Positions 26,300 to 35,741 of a DNA stretch of 64,000 nt are shown here, one piece after another (within the stretch, counting starts at the first letter, position 1; each line of letters starts with the position of its first letter). Origin of the DNA: Roseibium aggregatum IAM 12614 (GTDB lineage: Bacteria; Pseudomonadota; Alphaproteobacteria; Rhizobiales; Stappiaceae). Where the stretch lies: contig NZ_AAUW01000027.1 in the NCBI RefSeq assembly GCF_000168975.1, forward strand, positions 1-64,000, written 5' to 3'. Made by a program: the position numbers and the translations under genes. Below the pieces are notes generated by a model, which had not been told where the DNA came from, made no database searches, and saw nothing but the letters and a program-made list of their open reading frames with translations.

Positions 26300-27808
26300 T
26301 TAAGCGGTTGCCGCCACTTTCCGGATCTCACCGGATTTCAGTTTGGCAAAATACCGTTCCACCTCCTGTTTCACCACCGGCATCAGGATGTAGAGGCCAA
26401 CGATGTTGGCGAGCGCCATTGCGAAGATCATGGCGTCGGAGAAATCAATCACCGGACCAAGGTTCATGGAAGCGCCTATGACGACGAAGATGCAGAAGAT
26501 CAGCTTGAACAGGTTTGCAGCCACCTGTCCTTCACCAAACATATAGCTCCACGCTTTCAGGCCATAGTACGACCATGACAACATGGTGGAAAAGGCAAAG
26601 AGCAGGACTGCCAGTGCCAGGATGTAAGGAAAGAAAGAAACCTGGGCGCCGAATGCGGCGGAGGTCAGTTCCACACCTGTGAGGCCATTGTCTAGCACGC
26701 CAGTGAAAATGATAACCAACGCGGTCATGGTGCAGATGACAACCGTATCGATAAAGGGTTCAAGGAGGGAAACGACACCCTCGGTCGTGGGTTCGTTTGT
26801 GATGACTGCCGAATGAGCGATGGCTGCGGAGCCAACGCCGGCTTCATTGGAAAAGGCGGCGCGTTTGAAACCCTGAATCAGCGCACCGACAGCGCCACCT
26901 GCAATTCCTTCCGGAGAAAATGCCCCGCCGATGATCTGGCCGAAGGCCCAGCCGATATTGCTGAAATTCTGCGCGATAATGAAAAAGGCAATGCCAACAT
27001 AGAGAATGGCCATGAAGGGCACGATCTTTTCCGTCACCCGGGCGATGGACTTGATGCCGCCGATGATAACGAACCCGACCAGCATCGCCATAACAAGCCC
27101 AAAGAGCCAGCCGAAGCCCGTAAGCGGGCTCGCATCTCCACCGGTCACATTGACAACTTGCTGAAAGGCCTGGTTGGCTTGGAACATGTTGCCGCCGCCG
27201 AGCGCGCCCCCGACACAGCAAATCGAGAAGAAAAGTGCCAGGAACTGGCCGAGACGGGCCTTGCCTTTTTCCGCCAGACCTATGGAAAGATAGTACATCG
27301 GACCGCCGGAGATTGTTCCGTCAGGCAACTCCTTGCGGTATTTTACCCCTAAGGTGCATTCGATGAATTTGGAAGCCATACCGAGCAGGCCTGCAAGGAT
27401 CATCCATAAGGTGGCTCCGGCTCCGCCGATGGAGAGGGCAACCGCGACGCCGGCAATATTGCCGAGGCCGACCGTTCCCGAAAGGGCCGTCGCGAGAGCC
27501 TGGAAATGAGATACCTCTCCGGCATCCTCCGGGTGGGAATAGTCGCCCTTGACCAGCGATATCGCGTGACCGAAGGCCCGGAACTGGATGAAACCGAAAT
27601 AGACTGTGAAAATGGCGGCCGCTCCCACCAGCCAGCCGACAATCAGCGGAAACTGCGTGCCAGCAATGGGCACCGAATAGAAGATGGCGGAAGCAACGGC
27701 ATTGGAAAAAGGCGCAATGGCGTTATTGATGGTATCGTCGATGCCGGCAAAGGCAGGAGCGGGTGTGAACGGCAAGCCCAAGGCTGCCGCGCAGAGCATT
27801 TTTTTCAT
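26300..27808 (-). CDS. Sodium:alanine/glycine symporter (AGCS family)
   Basis: 502 aa from ATG 27808. It couples uptake of alanine or glycine to sodium across the inner membrane. Visible family features are an N-terminal hydrophobic segment, FRAFGHAISLVKGDYSHPED, the GEVSHFQALATALSGTVGLG stretch, IAGVAVALSIGGAGATLWMI, GGPMYYLSIGL, and the AAFSNEAGVGSAAIAHSA motif of AGCS proteins, followed by about ten transmembrane helices. Length matches. It starts 46 bp downstream of the universal stress protein gene on the same strand, so the two likely form an operon. Ribosome site AAAGGT. The gene is intact. Confidence 0.92.
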   Translation of the reverse strand: MKKMLCAAALGLPFTPAPAFAGIDDTINNAIAPFSNAVASAIFYSVPIAGTQFPLIVGWLVGAAAIFTVYFGFIQFRAFGHAISLVKGDYSHPEDAGEVSHFQALATALSGTVGLGNIAGVAVALSIGGAGATLWMILAGLLGMASKFIECTLGVKYRKELPDGTISGGPMYYLSIGLAEKGKARLGQFLALFFSICCVGGALGGGNMFQANQAFQQVVNVTGGDASPLTGFGWLFGLVMAMLVGFVIIGGIKSIARVTEKIVPFMAILYVGIAFFIIAQNFSNIGWAFGQIIGGAFSPEGIAGGAVGALIQGFKRAAFSNEAGVGSAAIAHSAVITNEPTTEGVVSLLEPFIDTVVICTMTALVIIFTGVLDNGLTGVELTSAAFGAQVSFFPYILALAVLLFAFSTMLSWSYYGLKAWSYMFGEGQVAANLFKLIFCIFVVIGASMNLGPVIDFSDAMIFAMALANIVGLYILMPVVKQEVERYFAKLKSGEIRKVAATA

Positions 27809-27854
27809 GGATTGGTACCTTTTCGGGGAATTGTTTTGAAGCGGAGAAATCCCC

Positions 27855-28286
27855 TTAAGGCACAACCGTTACCGGTACGGGGGAGACCTGAACCAGCGTG
27901 ATCGCCAGTCCGCCCAAAAGTCGTTCCGCCAATGTCCGTGAGCCTTTGCGGCCGATGAAGATCTGGCAGTTGCCAAGCTTTTCCGCGATTTCACAGAAGA
28001 TCTCTCCCGCGTGCCCGTAACGGATTTCGCTTGTCGCCTGAACGCCGTTGGCGGCAAGCGCCTCCGCAACGGGGGCCACGACGCTCTCCGCCCTTTTTAA
28101 TTCCTCTTCACGCCGTTTGTGGCGCTCAGCAAGTTCATCTTGCGTCAGGAAGCTGTAGGCGGACCATTCCAGGACATGCACGAGATGGACGCGTGCCCCC
28201 GTGGTTCTCGCCAAGCCGGCGGCAAGCGTAGCTGCTCGGTGCGAGGCGTCGGTCTCGTCAAAACCGACAATGTAAGTATCAGACAT
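27855..28286 (-). CDS. Universal stress protein (UspA family)
   Basis: 143 aa, a single Usp domain. It begins DTYIVGFDETDASHRAATLA and ends with the nucleotide-binding G-2X-G-9X-G pattern in IGRKGSRTLAERLLGGLAIT, followed by the PVPVTVVP strand. Usp proteins with this motif bind ATP and are often encoded next to a transporter they may regulate. Here it precedes the amino-acid symporter gene in a probable two-gene operon. Confidence 0.9.
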   Translation of the reverse strand: MSDTYIVGFDETDASHRAATLAAGLARTTGARVHLVHVLEWSAYSFLTQDELAERHKRREEELKRAESVVAPVAEALAANGVQATSEIRYGHAGEIFCEIAEKLGNCQIFIGRKGSRTLAERLLGGLAITLVQVSPVPVTVVP

Positions 28287-28529
28287 TCAAATTATCCCTC
28301 TGTCGCCGGATGCGCTCGAGCGGAAGGTTTCACGCCGAAATCGCCGTCGTTCGGGGTGACAGCTATTTTGGCTGGATTCGCCTCAAGTATTGGTCCTTCC
28401 GCCCACAGCAGTATTCTTCTTGGGAAGATGCTTCAAAATTGGTTATTCAAGGCGATACTATGGCCTAATCACGCATGTATGAATGCCCCCGAATGTGCCA
28501 AATGCTTTATTAATTGCGCAAGAAAGTAG

Positions 28530-29623
28530 CCTTATCGCATTAATCGGGTTTCGTGCTTACCTGCTCGGCGTTCCTTGCTTCTGAAGTTTTGTGAATGCCG
28601 TTCAAACACCACGCATCCCGTCGCCACAAGTTTGCGAAATCCAAGCATCGTGTAACGAACTGTCCCGAGTATAATGAAAGCCTGCGACGGCGTAGGGACA
28701 TCACGGTCTGGGTTGATGAAAGCGTGGCGCATCACTGGGGTGTTGTGCGCACCGGAAAGCGTGGTCGGTCGGGGGTAATACACTGATCTTGCCGTCACGG
28801 TTTGCCCGGAGATCCGGACCGTTTTCCATTTGGCCCTGCGGCAAACCCAAGGGTTTCTTCGTTCGGTGTTCCAGCTGATAAAGCTGGAACTGGCCGTTCC
28901 TGACTTTTTCACACTCTCGCGCCGAGCTGGCGGGCTTGAGCCTTTGCCGCGGGAACGATCCGAGGCGCCCGGGTTCCCTTGAGCTTGTGGTGAACAGCAC
29001 CGGCCTGAAGGTCTTTGGGGCCGGAGAATGGCAGGAAACCAAACACGGCAAGGCGTCCAGGCGCCGCTCGTGGCGCAAGCTCCACTTGGGGCTGGATCTG
29101 GAGACAGGTCAGATCGAATGCAGTGAACTGACGACAGACGACATCGGCGATCCGTCGGCCGTGCCGGGTCTTTTGGACCAGACTGAAGAACCCGTGCGCA
29201 GCTTTCTTGCAGACGGTGCCTATGATGGCACCGCCACCCGGAACGAAATCACGCAGCGCTTTGCCGATGTGGAGATCCTCATCCGGCCGCCGAAGACGGC
29301 TGTTGCCGGCCCTGAGGCCGAGATCAACCCCACCGCGCGGGATCTGGATGTTCTGGCGATCAAGGCCCATGGCCGCATGGCCTGGCAAAAGAGCACCGGA
29401 TATGACCAGTAAGCGCGAGTGGAAACGCTCATGGGCCGCTGGAAGTCGGTCATCGGGGAAAGGTTGAAATCACGTACCCTGGACAATCAGAGAACCGAGA
29501 GCCGGATCGGCGTCTCGGTCCTCAACAAGATGACTTCCCTCGGACACCCCACGTTCAAGCGTATCTCATGGTGCCAAAATCCGGGTAAGAGACCACTGCG
29601 GCCCGGCTCGTGATTTGCGCAAC
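28530..29623 (+). mobile_element. IS5-family element, copy 3 (1094 bp)
   Basis: Nearly identical to copy 1, including the same frameshifts and the TAA after GYDQ. One visible substitution changes VRRFLADG to VRSFLADG. Its right end truncates a tRNA-like sequence. Confidence 0.85.
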
Positions 29624-29637
29624 ACGGTGGAGCTGCC

Positions 29638-29691
29638 CCCCGAACCAATCCGCTATGAGCGGGCGGCTCTGACCAGTTGAGCTACAGGCCG
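29638..29691 (-). pseudogene. Truncated tRNA-like sequence with CAT anticodon
   Basis: The minus strand shows acceptor-like CGGCCTG, TAGCTCAACTGGTCAGAGC (D arm) and an anticodon arm with loop CTCATAG, as in tRNA-Met or tRNA-Ile2 (CAT). The anticodon stem has a mismatch, and the T arm and 3' acceptor are missing at the IS5 end. It is not functional as it stands. Confidence 0.6.
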
Positions 29692-29966
29692 ATACCGGTG
29701 CGGACCGTAAACAGGTCCGGTTCGCTACGCCTGACAGAACGCTTTCGCGCAGTTTACCTGATATCGCAGACAACTGACTGTAACAAAGAATACATTAAAG
29801 ATGTTTTGTGTGGGAACTGGTTGAAAAGTTCCGTAAAGCTCGTCCGTTTTTGGTCTGTTCATTTTAATCCCAAATTGTTGGCGTTAAAGAAGGACGTTCC
29901 GGCAAGTATTTACTTGACGTCAAGGCCGGTTCTGAAATATTACCGTCAAATTGTTCCGAAATATAC

Positions 29967-30416
29967 ATGAAGAGAGCCATGAATCAAACTGCACCGGACG
30001 CTACCGCTCCCGAAACCATCCTGGTGGACCTAACGGCCGAAGTCGTCTCCGCCTATGTGAGCAACAACACCGTTGTATCGAGTGACCTGCCTGATCTGAT
30101 CAAGGGTGTGCACGCAGCGTTGTCGTCGATCAATCAACTGTCGCAGGAGCCGGAAGTCGAAGAACTGGTTCCCGCCGTTCCGGTCAGGAAATCCGTGACG
30201 GGCGACTTCCTGATCTGTCTTGAGGACGGCAAAAAGTTCAAATCCCTCAAGCGGCACCTGCGCACGCACTACGATCTGACGCCCGAGGAATACCGGGCTA
30301 AATGGGGGTTGCCGTCGGACTACCCGATGGTCGCACCGAACTATGCGGCCGCGCGATCGCAACTTGCCAAGGATATGGGCCTCGGGCAGACGCGGACGAA
30401 AAAACGCAAGAAATAG
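29967..30416 (+). CDS. mucR: MucR/Ros-family transcriptional regulator
   Basis: 149 aa (145 aa from the alternative ATG at 29979). It has the MucR N-terminal domain (ETILVDLTAEVVSAYVSNNT) and the Ros-type finger ICLEDGKKFKSLKRHLRTHY, followed by DLTPEEYRAKWGLPSDYPMV. C84, H97 and H101 are in ligand positions, while the second Cys is D87, a replacement tolerated in MucR proteins. More conserved than the paralogue at 14889. It probably acts as a global silencer. The basic tail (TRTKKRKK) is unusual. The next gene downstream, 600 bp away, is a response regulator. Confidence 0.92.
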   Translation: MKRAMNQTAPDATAPETILVDLTAEVVSAYVSNNTVVSSDLPDLIKGVHAALSSINQLSQEPEVEELVPAVPVRKSVTGDFLICLEDGKKFKSLKRHLRTHYDLTPEEYRAKWGLPSDYPMVAPNYAAARSQLAKDMGLGQTRTKKRKK

Positions 30417-31014
30417 GGTCGGGAGACCCACGCTTTTCGCGGCTTCGCCGGTGCTGGCGCGAAGCGCTCCGGCATACTCTCGCGAACCACGCGAGGCCGG
30501 GACACGGCACCTTGTTCTGGTGGTCCATACCGCTCCACGGCTCATTTGCCGCGGAGCTGTCCCGACGCTCTTCGGGATAAGTTTTTTCCGGTCGTTCCGG
30601 CGTCCCGGGCACGCTGATTGCCGCGGCCCGCGGGCAACCGCTTGCCGGTGGCGGTCCGGCTCCTCACGCCGCGGCGGTTTCACCGCGCGTCCTTCGCTTT
30701 CCCTTCCGGGCCGCATCGCGCGAATCGCTGTGCCGAGCGTCACAGCTCCCGCCAGGAAATCCACCCTATATCAAAGCCGGTACCCGGGACGGGGTTGCGA
30801 ACAGCCCGGTGCTGTCGCAACAAGGTACCGCGTACGCGCCGCGATTTCATCCAGGCGCCGGGACACGCCTGGGGACGTTGTCATCTATTGCCGGGTTTGG
30901 GTATGTCACAGTCGATGGATCCCGCGGGCTCGCGGCGCCCGTTCCCGGATCGATGCAAGGATCGGGAAACGCCGCATTTTCGAATTCAAGAAATCAGGGC
31001 GAACGGAAATCGAT
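30417..31014. other. GC-rich intergenic region
   Basis: About 600 bp between mucR and the response regulator. A frame in phase with the regulator stays open through all of it, but composition and lack of family similarity argue against a fused gene. No terminator or box recognised. Confidence 0.45.
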
Positions 31015-31734
31015 ATGGACAATGAAAAGCATACAATCCTGATCGTTGACGACGATCCGGAAATCCGAAGACTCGTCGGCGACGTCCTGCGCAAGGAAGG
31101 GTTCGGCATCGAGCAGGCCATGAGCGGGCGCGATATGGATGCGGTTCTGGAAAGGGTGAAACCCGATGCCGTCGTGCTGGATCTGATGCTGCCCGGAGAA
31201 GACGGCTTGTCGATCTGTCGGCGCTTGCGGGCGGACGACACTCTCCCGATCCTGTTTCTGTCGGCCAGGGGCGACGAGGTGGATCGTGTCGTCGGGCTGG
31301 AGATCGGCGCCGATGACTATATCGTCAAGCCGTTCGCCCCACGCGAGTTCGTGGCGCGCGTCCGGGCGCTCCTGAGACGTTCCGGGCAGGGGCGTCAGCC
31401 CGTCTATTCGCGCCGGTTCTCGTTTGAAGGTTTCTTGGCCGATCTCGATGCCCGTCAGCTCTACACGGACGACGATCAGGTCGTTGCGCTCACCAGCGCA
31501 GAATTCGACCTGTTCTCCTGTTTCATTCTGCGTCCCCGGCGGGTGCTTTCAAGAGAGCAGATACTGGATTGGACGAACCGCGATGCCGCCAATCCCCTGC
31601 AGGATCGCAGAGTTGACATTCTGATCGGCCGCCTGCGAAAAAAGCTCGCGGCGGCGCACCCTCAAGGAAACTTCATCACCACAGTGCGCAACAGTGGCTA
31701 TCTGTTCACGGCACGGGTCAAGCAGATCAGCTAA
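31015..31734 (+). CDS. OmpR/PhoB-family response regulator
   Basis: 239 aa from ATG 31015. Receiver domain: acidic pocket D12/D13 (LIVDDDPEIRRLVG), phosphoacceptor D56 (VVLDLMLPGEDG), S83 (LFLSARGDE), K105 (ADDYIVKPFAPREFVARV). C-terminal winged helix: ALTSAEFDLFSCFI, RVLSREQILDW, RRVDILIGRLRKKL, FITTVRNSGYLF. It would bind direct repeats and control a small regulon after phosphorylation. No sensor kinase is adjacent, so it is an orphan in this window. An upstream in-frame extension exists but the domain begins exactly here. Downstream lies an outer-membrane protein gene, a plausible target. Confidence 0.92.
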   Translation: MDNEKHTILIVDDDPEIRRLVGDVLRKEGFGIEQAMSGRDMDAVLERVKPDAVVLDLMLPGEDGLSICRRLRADDTLPILFLSARGDEVDRVVGLEIGADDYIVKPFAPREFVARVRALLRRSGQGRQPVYSRRFSFEGFLADLDARQLYTDDDQVVALTSAEFDLFSCFILRPRRVLSREQILDWTNRDAANPLQDRRVDILIGRLRKKLAAAHPQGNFITTVRNSGYLFTARVKQIS

Positions 31735-31790
31735 ACCCTTTTGCATTTCATGTGAGCCTTCTGATGGCTTGAACTGGCTCATTCGGCCCG

Positions 31791-31824
31791 GAGCACACCG
31801 CGTTCTGGCGAATGCGGTGTGCTC
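31791..31824 (+). terminator. Hairpin after the response regulator gene
   Basis: A perfect 11-bp stem GAGCACACCGC / GCGGTGTGCTC with a 12-nt loop, followed only by ttaaac. It is likely a terminator, though the T-run is weak. Confidence 0.55.
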
Positions 31825-32151
31825 TTAAACCTCGTTGCCGGCGCATGTCGAGCGGCGGGACGCCGCGGGAATGTCAGTCTTTCATGACGCACCGAACACT
31901 TGCCCAGGCGCGCGCGTCTTCCAGGACCTCGTTCGCAACGGGTTCAAACCGGAACATTCCGGTTGCGGATGCGCCGAATCGTGCCCGCCGCCCCATCTCC
32001 GCGAATGTCAATTCAGGCCGTTGTTTTACGCCTGTGTGCAGATCCGTCCGACCCCGGGGCTGAATTTAGTACTGGTTAACAAACATGGTTAACCGATGCA
32101 TTCAGACGTGAAGCGCGGTCGAGGACGGCGCCAGGGATCAGGAGGCGTCAG
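31825..32151. other. Intergenic region before the autotransporter-like gene
   Basis: No coding signal. The last bases hold a strong Shine-Dalgarno (aggagg) 6-7 nt before the ATG at 32152. Confidence 0.4.
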
Positions 32152-33543
32152 ATGAAACGTAATCAAAGACTTTCCACATGCGGCGAGGGCCGGAAAAGCA
32201 GGAACCGACGTCGTGCCCTTCCGGGCGGACGAATACATGCCGGGCAACGAGGCACCATGCGCTTGGGCGCGGTCATCGCGTCCTTGGTCATCGCCGTTTC
32301 CTCACCGGCGATGACCAGGGCAGACAATCTCGACTTCGACACGGATTTCTGCGGATCGGTCGCGGTCGTGGACTGCGGGAGCGGAACCGCGCAGCGCGAC
32401 AGCACGGGTTTTGCCAGCCTGTCGCGGACCGCGAACCGAAGGGCGACGGCCGGAGTCAGGGAATCGCTCGCGCGGCGCAATACGTTCCACAATAGTTTCG
32501 CGGCGCCGCGGGCCTTCGAGGCTGGCAATGTCTTTGCCTACCTGGATCAGCTGCCCGGCGAGGTCCATGCGTCCGTTCAGGGGGTGATTCTGCGCGACGC
32601 GGGTCATGTCCGCGACATCATCAGCCAGCACGCGGCCGGTCTTTCCGAGGCCCCTGACGGCCGGCAGCGCTCTGGGGCCTCGGGCAACAGAAAGCCGATG
32701 ACGCTCGCTCCGGGCTGGAGGGTCTGGACGAGGGGGTACGGCTCCCTGGTGCGGGTGGACGGCGACGGGAACGGCGCTTCGCTCGAAACGCGCGGCGGCG
32801 GGGTGCTGACCGGGACGGAAGCCTATACGCCCGGCGGCGTCCTGGCCGGCATTCTGGCGGGCTACGAGCTGGCTGGCGTTGCGATCGATGAACATCGTTC
32901 CGACACGGATATCGAGAGTTTCCTGGTCGGCACCTATATCAGCCGGACGTTCGGTCCCGTGCAGGTGATGGCCGGGAGCGTCCTTGCAAAAAATGAAATC
33001 GGCACGACGCGCGAAGTCGCCTTCAACGGTTTCTCCGATACGCTGACGGCGGATTACAGGTCCTCGACGTTCCAGCTTTTCGGTGAAGCGGGATATGCAG
33101 TGGAGTCCGGCTTCGTCCAGCTCACTCCCTATGCCGGACTGGCCCTGGCGTATCTCGACACGGACGCCTTTGGCGAACAGGGGGGCGATGCGGCGCTTGA
33201 TGTGGCGGCCTCGTCTCAGGCCCTGGGCGTCAGCACCCTCGGGCTGCGGGCACGTCGGTACATCGCGGGCCCGTGGCTGGGAGAGGCGGGGCTCACCCTG
33301 GACGGCACCGTTGCGTGGCGGCACAGCTTCGGAGATGTCACACCCGGGGTGACGTCTTCCTTCGCCGGCGGCGATCCGTTCGACATCCAGGGCGCGCCAC
33401 TGGACGAGAACACTCTGCTCCTGCATGCCGGCGCCATATTCGATCTGTCCGGCCGGCTTGCCGTCTCGGCGACCTATCACGGGGAATTCGGCGCCGCCAC
33501 GTCCGGCAATGCCTTTCAAGCCGGACTTAACCTGAAATTTTAG
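32152..33543 (+). CDS. Autotransporter-type outer-membrane beta-barrel protein
   Basis: 463 aa. ATG 32152 has AGGAGG upstream. An alternative start at 32257 (MRLGAVIASLVIAVSSPAM) would place the signal peptide at the N-terminus; from 32152 it becomes an extended signal, as in many autotransporters. After a short passenger (about residues 60-180, with VFAYLDQLPGEVHASVQGVI) comes a barrel domain from about residue 190 (WRVWTRGYGSLVRVDGDGNG). Its alternating strands end in GNAFQAGLNLKF, the terminal aromatic being typical of outer-membrane proteins. The passenger is far shorter than in classical autotransporters. The gene is intact and follows an OmpR-type regulator. Confidence 0.82.
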   Translation: MKRNQRLSTCGEGRKSRNRRRALPGGRIHAGQRGTMRLGAVIASLVIAVSSPAMTRADNLDFDTDFCGSVAVVDCGSGTAQRDSTGFASLSRTANRRATAGVRESLARRNTFHNSFAAPRAFEAGNVFAYLDQLPGEVHASVQGVILRDAGHVRDIISQHAAGLSEAPDGRQRSGASGNRKPMTLAPGWRVWTRGYGSLVRVDGDGNGASLETRGGGVLTGTEAYTPGGVLAGILAGYELAGVAIDEHRSDTDIESFLVGTYISRTFGPVQVMAGSVLAKNEIGTTREVAFNGFSDTLTADYRSSTFQLFGEAGYAVESGFVQLTPYAGLALAYLDTDAFGEQGGDAALDVAASSQALGVSTLGLRARRYIAGPWLGEAGLTLDGTVAWRHSFGDVTPGVTSSFAGGDPFDIQGAPLDENTLLLHAGAIFDLSGRLAVSATYHGEFGAATSGNAFQAGLNLKF

Positions 33544-33564
33544 AGCGCGTCGCGGTTGATCGGA

Positions 33565-33681
33565 TTCGGGATTAAACGAAGCCGCTGACGCGGGCATTTG
33601 GTGTGAGCGTTGGGGATGGTGCCCTGTCTGCAAGGATTACGTTTGTTGAAGCCAGATCCTTGAGACAGGAGCACCCCGATG
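33565..33681 (+). mobile_element. Solo end of the IS91-like element
   Basis: The 117 bp match, with point differences, the terminal region of the element at 53813-56263 up to the start codon of its recombinase (ggagcaccccgatga). They are joined there to an IS5 fragment. Confidence 0.65.
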
Positions 33682-33928
33682 ACCGACTTCCAGCGGCCCA
33701 TCTGCGTTTCCACTCGCGCTCTCTGGTCATATCCGGTGATCTTTTGCCAGGCCATGCGGCCATGGGCCTTGATCGCCAGAACATCCAGATCCCGTGCGGT
33801 GGGGTTGATCTCGGCCTCAGGGCCGGCAACGGCCGTCTTCGGCGGCCGGATGAGGATCTCCACACCGGCAAAGCGCTGCGTGATTTCGTTCCGGGTGGCG
33901 GTGCCATCATAGGCACCGTCCGCGATAA
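33673..33928 (-). mobile_element. IS5 fragment joined to the IS91-like end
   Basis: Matches the C-terminal part of the IS5 transposase (AGPEAEINPTARDLDVLAIK, GYDQRARVETQMGRWKSVIG) and stops at ccccgatga, a 9-bp string present in both parents. It resembles copy 2 rather than 1 or 3. Confidence 0.8.
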
Positions 33929-33939
33929 ACAGCCTAGAG

Positions 33940-34298
33940 GACCGGCAACAGGGCGTCGAGGCTCTTAGTGCGCCGTGCCCATTTCGGCACGATCGCCGAG
34001 GTGAACGTGATGCGGTCCTGGCCGGAAGCTTCCAGCCCTCGATCGCGCAGCTTGGCGCGCTTGACCGGCACCGGATCTATCCCGGTCTGGATCATGCGCT
34101 CCGGCCCATGGCCGTGGCGCACCACTCGGACACGCCCATCGGTCAGGCGCTCCTCGGCCATGCGGCTAGAAACGCCTCGGCTTCCGCTTCGACTGCCTGC
34201 GCCAGAGGCCGCCGCGCGCCTTCGCGCAGAACCGATGTCAGGGGATCACCGAAAGCGTCGGGATGCGCAAAGGGCACAACGGTGGTATCTGTCTTCAT
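33940..34298 (-). pseudogene. IS256-family transposase N-terminal fragment
   Basis: The minus strand reads MKTDTTVVPFAHPDAFGDPL, ARRPLAQAVEAEAEAFLA, then after a frameshift RVVRHGHGPERMIQTGIDPV and FTSAIVPKWARRTKSLDALL. This is the N-terminal third of an IS256-type transposase, distinct from that at 23505. Confidence 0.8.
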
Positions 34299-34384
34299 GG
34301 CGTATCGCTCTTTCGTGAGGGTCTGGCAGGCTTCCTAACCCGCCTCGATACGCCGCCTTCTTCAATCCGTCATCACCCAAGTTC

Positions 34385-34720
34385 CGCCATAGCTCGGTGT
34401 TATGGGCCGGAGTTCGTTGCTCATGCCGTGCGGAACTGGATCACGGCCGTCGGCGCCAGGACGGCCTACATCGAGCCAGGCTCCCCTTGGGAGAATGGAT
34501 ACTGCGAAAGCTTCAACGCCAGGTTCCGCGACGAACTGCTCGACGGGGAAATCTTCTACGGGCTGCGTGAAGCGCAAATCCTGATCGAACAATGGAGGAA
34601 GCATTACAACACCAAGAGACCGCACAGCGCATTGGGCTAGCGTCCACCGGCTCCCGAAACCAGCATCCAGATGGACCAGAGGCCGGTCATGCACTAACAA
34701 TCAAACTGGACCACTCAGGT
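34385..34720 (+). pseudogene. IS3-family (IS407-like) OrfB C-terminal fragment
   Basis: YGPEFVAHAVRNWI, TAYIEPGSPWENGYCESFNA, RFRDELLDGEIFYGLREAQI and HYNTKRPHSALG, then a TAG before RPPAPETS. The element end is near 34720 (tggaccactcaggtgg). The N-terminal half of the same IS type is found at 36690-37345. Confidence 0.85.
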
Positions 34721-34741
34721 GGGGCGGTTCAGTAGATCGAA

Positions 34742-35683
34742 TCAAAGCATTGGAGATGTATTTTCAATATCAACACTAGCTAATTGACGAATTTGAGGGG
34801 CTTTAGGGCTTTGACGTGATCCACCGACGTCAGAGTATTCACGATCACTTGTTTTTTCGGAAAAATCTGTTTGAATGAAACTATCACTGTCACCTGACTT
34901 ACGCGTACCAAAGCTCATTTGGTCATCGCTGTTACGTTTCGCTTTGTGCTCATGTTCATAATTGCCTCTCTCACGTTTGGGCTGCACTCTTGGAACATAG
35001 ACATCGTTCAGAAGGTTCTTTAGAAAAGCTTCATCATCTGGATTCATTATTGCTCCTTCAAAGGCATTTCGGAAATTGCCAAATACATAGATATTTTCAA
35101 TATTAGCTCCTTCGATGTTAAATCCTTTCATGTAACCATCACCAATCTCGGTGCCATCAAAGTTTGCATCACGTGCGTCGGCCTTACCAAGGTCAGCCTC
35201 TCTGAAAGTAGCCTTGGAAAAATTCGTGCGCTGCATTTTTGCTTTGGTAAAATCGGAGTTGCGGAAATCGCCTTCAGACAGATCCGCATCGTTCATTTTA
35301 GCCTCAATGAACGATGCTCCAATGGCAGTCACTTCCTTGAAGCTGGCCCCTTCCAAGAGAGCCCCATCGAACATTGCATCTGTTAGATCGCAGTTATCGA
35401 AGATGGCTCCTCTAAGGTCTTTCCCTCTGTAATCCGCTCCCTGAAGATCTTTACCACTGAAATCTTCTGATTTTTTATATGAGATTTTTGACAACTCTAC
35501 TTTCCGAAAAGCGATTTTGTTGCCGCTAGAAGCCCTAATATCTTCTATTGCTTTCGACGCACTACTGCTACTCGGACGAGTTTTATCGGTCTTATCAACC
35601 GTCTTGGTCAAATTTGCCTTATTTTCGATTTGATCAATAAAGTGCTGAACGCTGAATTCGGCATCTGTGGCGTGTATTTTCAT
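34742..35683 (-). CDS. Pentapeptide-repeat protein, candidate effector
   Basis: 313 aa from ATG 35683 (ribosome site AGGTAA). Residues 1-73 are polar (SSSSASK) without a signal peptide. Residues about 74-200 form a pentapeptide-repeat solenoid of A(D/N)LXX type (EDFSGKDLQGADYRGKDLRG, ADLGKADARDANFDG), about 25 pentapeptides or six coils. The C-terminal 100 residues are charged and probably disordered (RKSGDSDSFIQTDFSEKTSD). Pentapeptide proteins of this layout include Salmonella effectors PipB/PipB2. A box followed by TGTACT lies upstream. Secretion and host role are inferred. Confidence 0.65.
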   Translation of the reverse strand: MKIHATDAEFSVQHFIDQIENKANLTKTVDKTDKTRPSSSSASKAIEDIRASSGNKIAFRKVELSKISYKKSEDFSGKDLQGADYRGKDLRGAIFDNCDLTDAMFDGALLEGASFKEVTAIGASFIEAKMNDADLSEGDFRNSDFTKAKMQRTNFSKATFREADLGKADARDANFDGTEIGDGYMKGFNIEGANIENIYVFGNFRNAFEGAIMNPDDEAFLKNLLNDVYVPRVQPKRERGNYEHEHKAKRNSDDQMSFGTRKSGDSDSFIQTDFSEKTSDREYSDVGGSRQSPKAPQIRQLASVDIENTSPML

Positions 35684-35741
35684 GTCATATTACCTATCTG
35701 TTTTACTATATCACCAGTACAGATAGAAGTAGGCAGACCTC

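Noticed and set aside
30343..31014. An N-terminal extension of the response regulator by over 220 codons
   Set aside because: The receiver domain starts at 31015; the upstream part is Arg/Pro/Ser-rich, lies in GC-rich DNA and overlaps mucR in another frame.
32302..33633. A 443-codon minus-strand frame opposite the autotransporter-like gene
   Set aside because: High GC keeps the antisense frame open; the sense product has a signal peptide, barrel strands and terminal Phe, while the antisense product matches nothing.
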